Assembly (NCBI GenBank): GCA_021793595.1
Contig: JAJYSL010000186.1
Span: 1-8,378 of the forward strand
Direction: 5' to 3'
DNA length: 8,378 nt
From: Acidobacteriota bacterium
GTDB taxonomy: Bacteria; Acidobacteriota; Terriglobia; Terriglobales; Acidobacteriaceae
Shown: positions 6,404 through 8,378 of the stretch, piece by piece
Position numbering within the stretch: the first letter of the stretch is position 1
Layout of the letters: each line of letters opens with the position of its first letter
Notes under the pieces: model-generated
Seen by the model: only the letters and a program-made list of their open reading frames with translations
Told to the model about the DNA's origin: nothing
Database searches by the model: none
Program-made: the position numbers and the translations under genes

Positions 6404-8149
6404 TCATTGATTAGATGTACTGTCGCCCGGGGAGGCTGCTCCAGTAGATGCAGGAATTGGCGCTGCCTGCCCGTAGGGGCGGAGCCTAAAGAAAATAGGC
6501 GTCAATTCAAGCGGCATCTTATCGCTTGGGCTCAAGACCGCAACCGGTTTGGAATTGAGTAAATCAACAGTATCATTCCACGAATCCACGCGAATGCGGC
6601 TTCCGAGTGGCAAAGCAGCGATCTGGCGGACGTTGTCCATATCAAGTTTGGGTGCTTTGGCGACCAGTGCGCTCATCCAGACCTGATCGTCGGCGGGGCT
6701 GGTGAACAGCGAATCTCCAAGTTGCGGCTGCATCAAGGCCGGTAATGATTTGGCGCGAGCGAGCAGGAGTTTGTAATAGAGGCCGGCATCCGCCAGCTTA
6801 TCTTTGTACGGAGAGTTTGCCAGGAGCTGGACTGCCTTCCTTGCCGCAGCCTGGTTCTCTGCGTCGCTATGGTGCAAAGGTACTCGGCGGATGGTCGCCT
6901 GATCGGCGAACATCAGGTTGTCAGGGAAAGCAAATTCTGTATCGACCTTATGCCCCAGCTCCAAGTGGGCCAGTTGGAAGGAAAGTACGGCAGCTAGGTC
7001 TGCTTCGTAGGGGAGGGTATCGATCAGGCCTTTGCTGAGTACGATCGTGTTTCCAATGGTCAAAGATTCCAGGGGGTAGGTCAAGAGAACGCGGCAGTGT
7101 ACGGGTTCCGGCAATGAAATGTTATTTGTGAGGATGAGGTTGTTGGTGACCTGCTCCAGCACCTTGTCAAAGTTGCTCGGTGCAGCCAGCAGGCCGGCTT
7201 GAAACAAGCGATCGAGAATGTTGGACTCGGCTTGTTGCGACCACATGCGAGAAGCTTGCAGCGGGCTTACATCCTGCGCGCTTTCGCTTTGATCGGACAC
7301 GGCATCAATCTTCACCGTTGCGTTGTCGCTGGTGGAAGCTGGTTGGCGCAGCGAATAGCCCCAAATCCAGGTTTGCGCGCGGAAGAAGCCGGCCTGATCC
7401 GGAACAGTTCCCGGTCCATGCTCTTCTGCGTACACGGCGGTCGGCAACCAGAGGCCGGGCTGCACATTGGTGCGCCAGCTGTCGAAGTGGTAGTAGACTT
7501 GGTGGCCGCTATTGCTGGTATAGGTACCGCTGAAGCGAACGATATTGCCGCCCGTATCTTCAATCCAGACACGGCCGATGAACCGACCGGAGCCGGAGCC
7601 GGACTTCGGCGTCACGTCAAAGAGATCTGTCCTGGTGTCGCCGAGGAACTCGCGGCGGACGAACACAAAGTCGTAATGCTGACGATCGAAGTGATTGGCA
7701 TCCAGCAGGAGCATTTGCACGAACCCCTGGGCGACATACTCGATCTTGAACGCCTTGGTCAGCCCATTGACGAACATGACGGAACCCTTGAGAGCGGCTT
7801 TCTTGGCTCCCGCTTCCTGGTAGCGATTGTCTTCGATGACCTTGCCGAAATCTACGCGGCCCAGAAAATAGTGGTCATCAATCGGTACCGCGCTCAACTG
7901 CGTGTCCGGCTTGAAATCCTGAATGTAAGTCTCGACAACAGGCGTGCGTTGTTGCAGCGCCTGCAGGACGCCCCTTTCATGGCCGGAGGCCAAATCGATA
8001 AGGCGAACCATCTGGGGGGTCAGCTTGGCCATAGGCTGCTGCCTTTTTTTGTGCCGGGCCGAGGCAGGGAGAGTGATGGACACCAGCAGAAGGAGGGCCA
8101 GTCCTCTGTTGCGTGAACCTCGAGGGATAAGTTTCGAAAATCGCATCAT
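6404..8149 (-). CDS. Exported protein with degenerate M48-like peptidase domain
   Basis: This 581-residue protein of unknown function is likely periplasmic or envelope-bound. A signal peptide is clear: basic start (MMRFSKLIPRGSRNR), hydrophobic core (GLALLLLVSITLPASA), then a very basic segment (RHKKRQQ). Residues about 50-270 form a beta-rich region (YDFVFVRREFLG, RFIGRVWIEDTGGNIVRFSGTY, WLPTAVYAEE) resembling LolA/RseB-type lipoprotein-binding folds; this is a weak resemblance only. Residues about 320-480 resemble an M48 metallopeptidase core (DLAAVLSFQLAHLELGH), but the HExxH motif reads F391-Q-L-A-H395, so the first zinc His and the catalytic Glu are both missing and proteolysis is unlikely. 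The tail is rich in Pro, Ala and Ser. AAGGA (8155-8159) supports the ATG at 8149. A TonB-like gene ends 154 bp upstream on the same strand, with a promoter region between. The frame is fully open, so the altered motif does not look like pseudogene decay. Confidence 0.75.
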   Translation of the reverse strand: MMRFSKLIPRGSRNRGLALLLLVSITLPASARHKKRQQPMAKLTPQMVRLIDLASGHERGVLQALQQRTPVVETYIQDFKPDTQLSAVPIDDHYFLGRVDFGKVIEDNRYQEAGAKKAALKGSVMFVNGLTKAFKIEYVAQGFVQMLLLDANHFDRQHYDFVFVRREFLGDTRTDLFDVTPKSGSGSGRFIGRVWIEDTGGNIVRFSGTYTSNSGHQVYYHFDSWRTNVQPGLWLPTAVYAEEHGPGTVPDQAGFFRAQTWIWGYSLRQPASTSDNATVKIDAVSDQSESAQDVSPLQASRMWSQQAESNILDRLFQAGLLAAPSNFDKVLEQVTNNLILTNNISLPEPVHCRVLLTYPLESLTIGNTIVLSKGLIDTLPYEADLAAVLSFQLAHLELGHKVDTEFAFPDNLMFADQATIRRVPLHHSDAENQAAARKAVQLLANSPYKDKLADAGLYYKLLLARAKSLPALMQPQLGDSLFTSPADDQVWMSALVAKAPKLDMDNVRQIAALPLGSRIRVDSWNDTVDLLNSKPVAVLSPSDKMPLELTPIFFRLRPYGQAAPIPASTGAASPGDSTSNQ

Positions 8150-8215
8150 TGTGTTCCTTGTGTTACCTGGTTTAGGGTTGTTTGCTCACAATTGCGGTCA
8201 CTGGATGCCGGTTCA

Positions 8216-8245
8216 ATCATACGTGAACATTACCGATACGTTACC
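8216..8245 (-). promoter_or_regulatory. Putative promoter of the M48-like exported protein gene
   Basis: On the minus strand TATGAT (8216-8221) is a 5/6 match to the -10 consensus. The -35 position with an 18-bp spacer is the poor GGTAAC (8240-8245), which coincides with a TTACC/GGTAA box. The start would be near 8209, giving a leader of about 60 nt. An alternative pair is TTGAAA with TAATGT, 18 bp apart, slightly upstream. A weak -35 overlapping a repeated box suggests control by a DNA-binding regulator. Confidence 0.4.
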
Positions 8246-8281
8246 AAAATTTTCAAAATGGTAATACCTTATGTTACGTAA
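8230..8281. promoter_or_regulatory. Cluster of TTACC boxes and palindromes (operator candidate)
   Basis: TTACC occurs at 8230-8234 and 8241-8245 in the same orientation, 11 bp apart (about one helical turn). GGTAA (8260-8264) is its inverse. TTACCA (8241-8246) and TGGTAA (8259-8264) form a perfect 6-bp inverted repeat around an AT-rich centre. TTACGTAA (8274-8281) is a perfect 8-bp palindrome nearby. The array overlaps the predicted -35 region of the M48-like gene, so it looks like a regulator binding site. The regulator is unknown. Confidence 0.4.
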
Positions 8282-8303
8282 GTTTAAAGACGCCGATCCA
8301 GAA

Positions 8304-8378
8304 CTACGCCAGTTGGAAATCGATCCGATAATATGTGGTAATGTCGACGGGCCTGCCATCGCGAGTTGCGGGCTTAAA
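8304..8378 (-). CDS. TonB-like protein, C-terminal fragment
   Basis: These are the last 24 codons and TAG stop of a gene that enters from the right edge. The visible peptide, FKPATRDG followed by RPVDITTYYRIDFQLA, matches the end of the TonB C-terminal domain. There a lysine or arginine-rich turn (usually of the form 'FKPAxKDGxPV') leads into a final beta strand that contacts outer-membrane receptors. TonB-type proteins span the inner membrane and transmit ExbBD energy to outer-membrane transporters. Some acidobacterial proteins carry this domain on other exported scaffolds, so the full architecture cannot be known from 24 residues. It is on the same strand as the M48-like gene downstream, 154 bp away, with a promoter-like region between. 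The assignment rests on the short but characteristic C-terminal motif. Confidence 0.7.
   Translation of the reverse strand, partial: FKPATRDGRPVDITTYYRIDFQLA

Noticed and set aside
7199..8116. 305-codon open frame on the plus strand
   Set aside because: It is antisense to the exported protein gene, has no signal peptide, domain or ribosome site, and fits a shadow frame.

Overview
The window reads as ordinary chromosome of a GC-rich Gram-negative bacterium. I infer Acidobacteriota (Terriglobia-like). The grounds are a two-subunit 2-oxoacid:ferredoxin oxidoreductase of the 'YPMSP' type, a small outer-membrane beta-barrel protein, a TonB-type C-terminus, and a short 'VIPSEVEEP' interspersed repeat that I recall from such genomes. 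No rRNA or tRNA gene is visible to confirm this.

Left part (1-1393): the 3' half of murF (peptidoglycan precursor synthesis) enters from the left edge. It is followed by about 690 bp without an intact gene. This stretch holds a hairpin, an interspersed repeat, a 16-bp perfect palindrome, a decayed IS3-family transposase on the minus strand, and a good sigma70-like promoter for the next gene.

Centre (1400-4121): korA and korB, co-directional and 40 bp apart, encode a ferredoxin-dependent 2-oxoacid (probably 2-oxoglutarate) oxidoreductase. This enzyme would link the TCA cycle to ferredoxin. No ferredoxin gene lies in the window. The operon converges on gltX with only 30 bp between the stop codons.

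Right part (4152-8378, all minus strand): reading right to left in the direction of transcription, there is the last 24 codons of a TonB-like protein. Next comes an operator-rich promoter region, then a large exported protein with an M48-like domain whose zinc motif is destroyed. A strong 12-bp hairpin separates it from a small outer-membrane beta-barrel protein, which is followed by a convincing rho-independent terminator and then gltX (glutamyl-tRNA synthetase). The TonB, exported and beta-barrel genes together suggest an envelope-related neighbourhood, but they look like separately controlled units rather than one operon.

I found no CRISPR array, phage module, toxin-antitoxin pair or defence system. 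The points most worth a second look are the zinc-less M48-like protein, the repeated TTACC boxes upstream of it, and the junction between the IS remnant and the korAB promoter.
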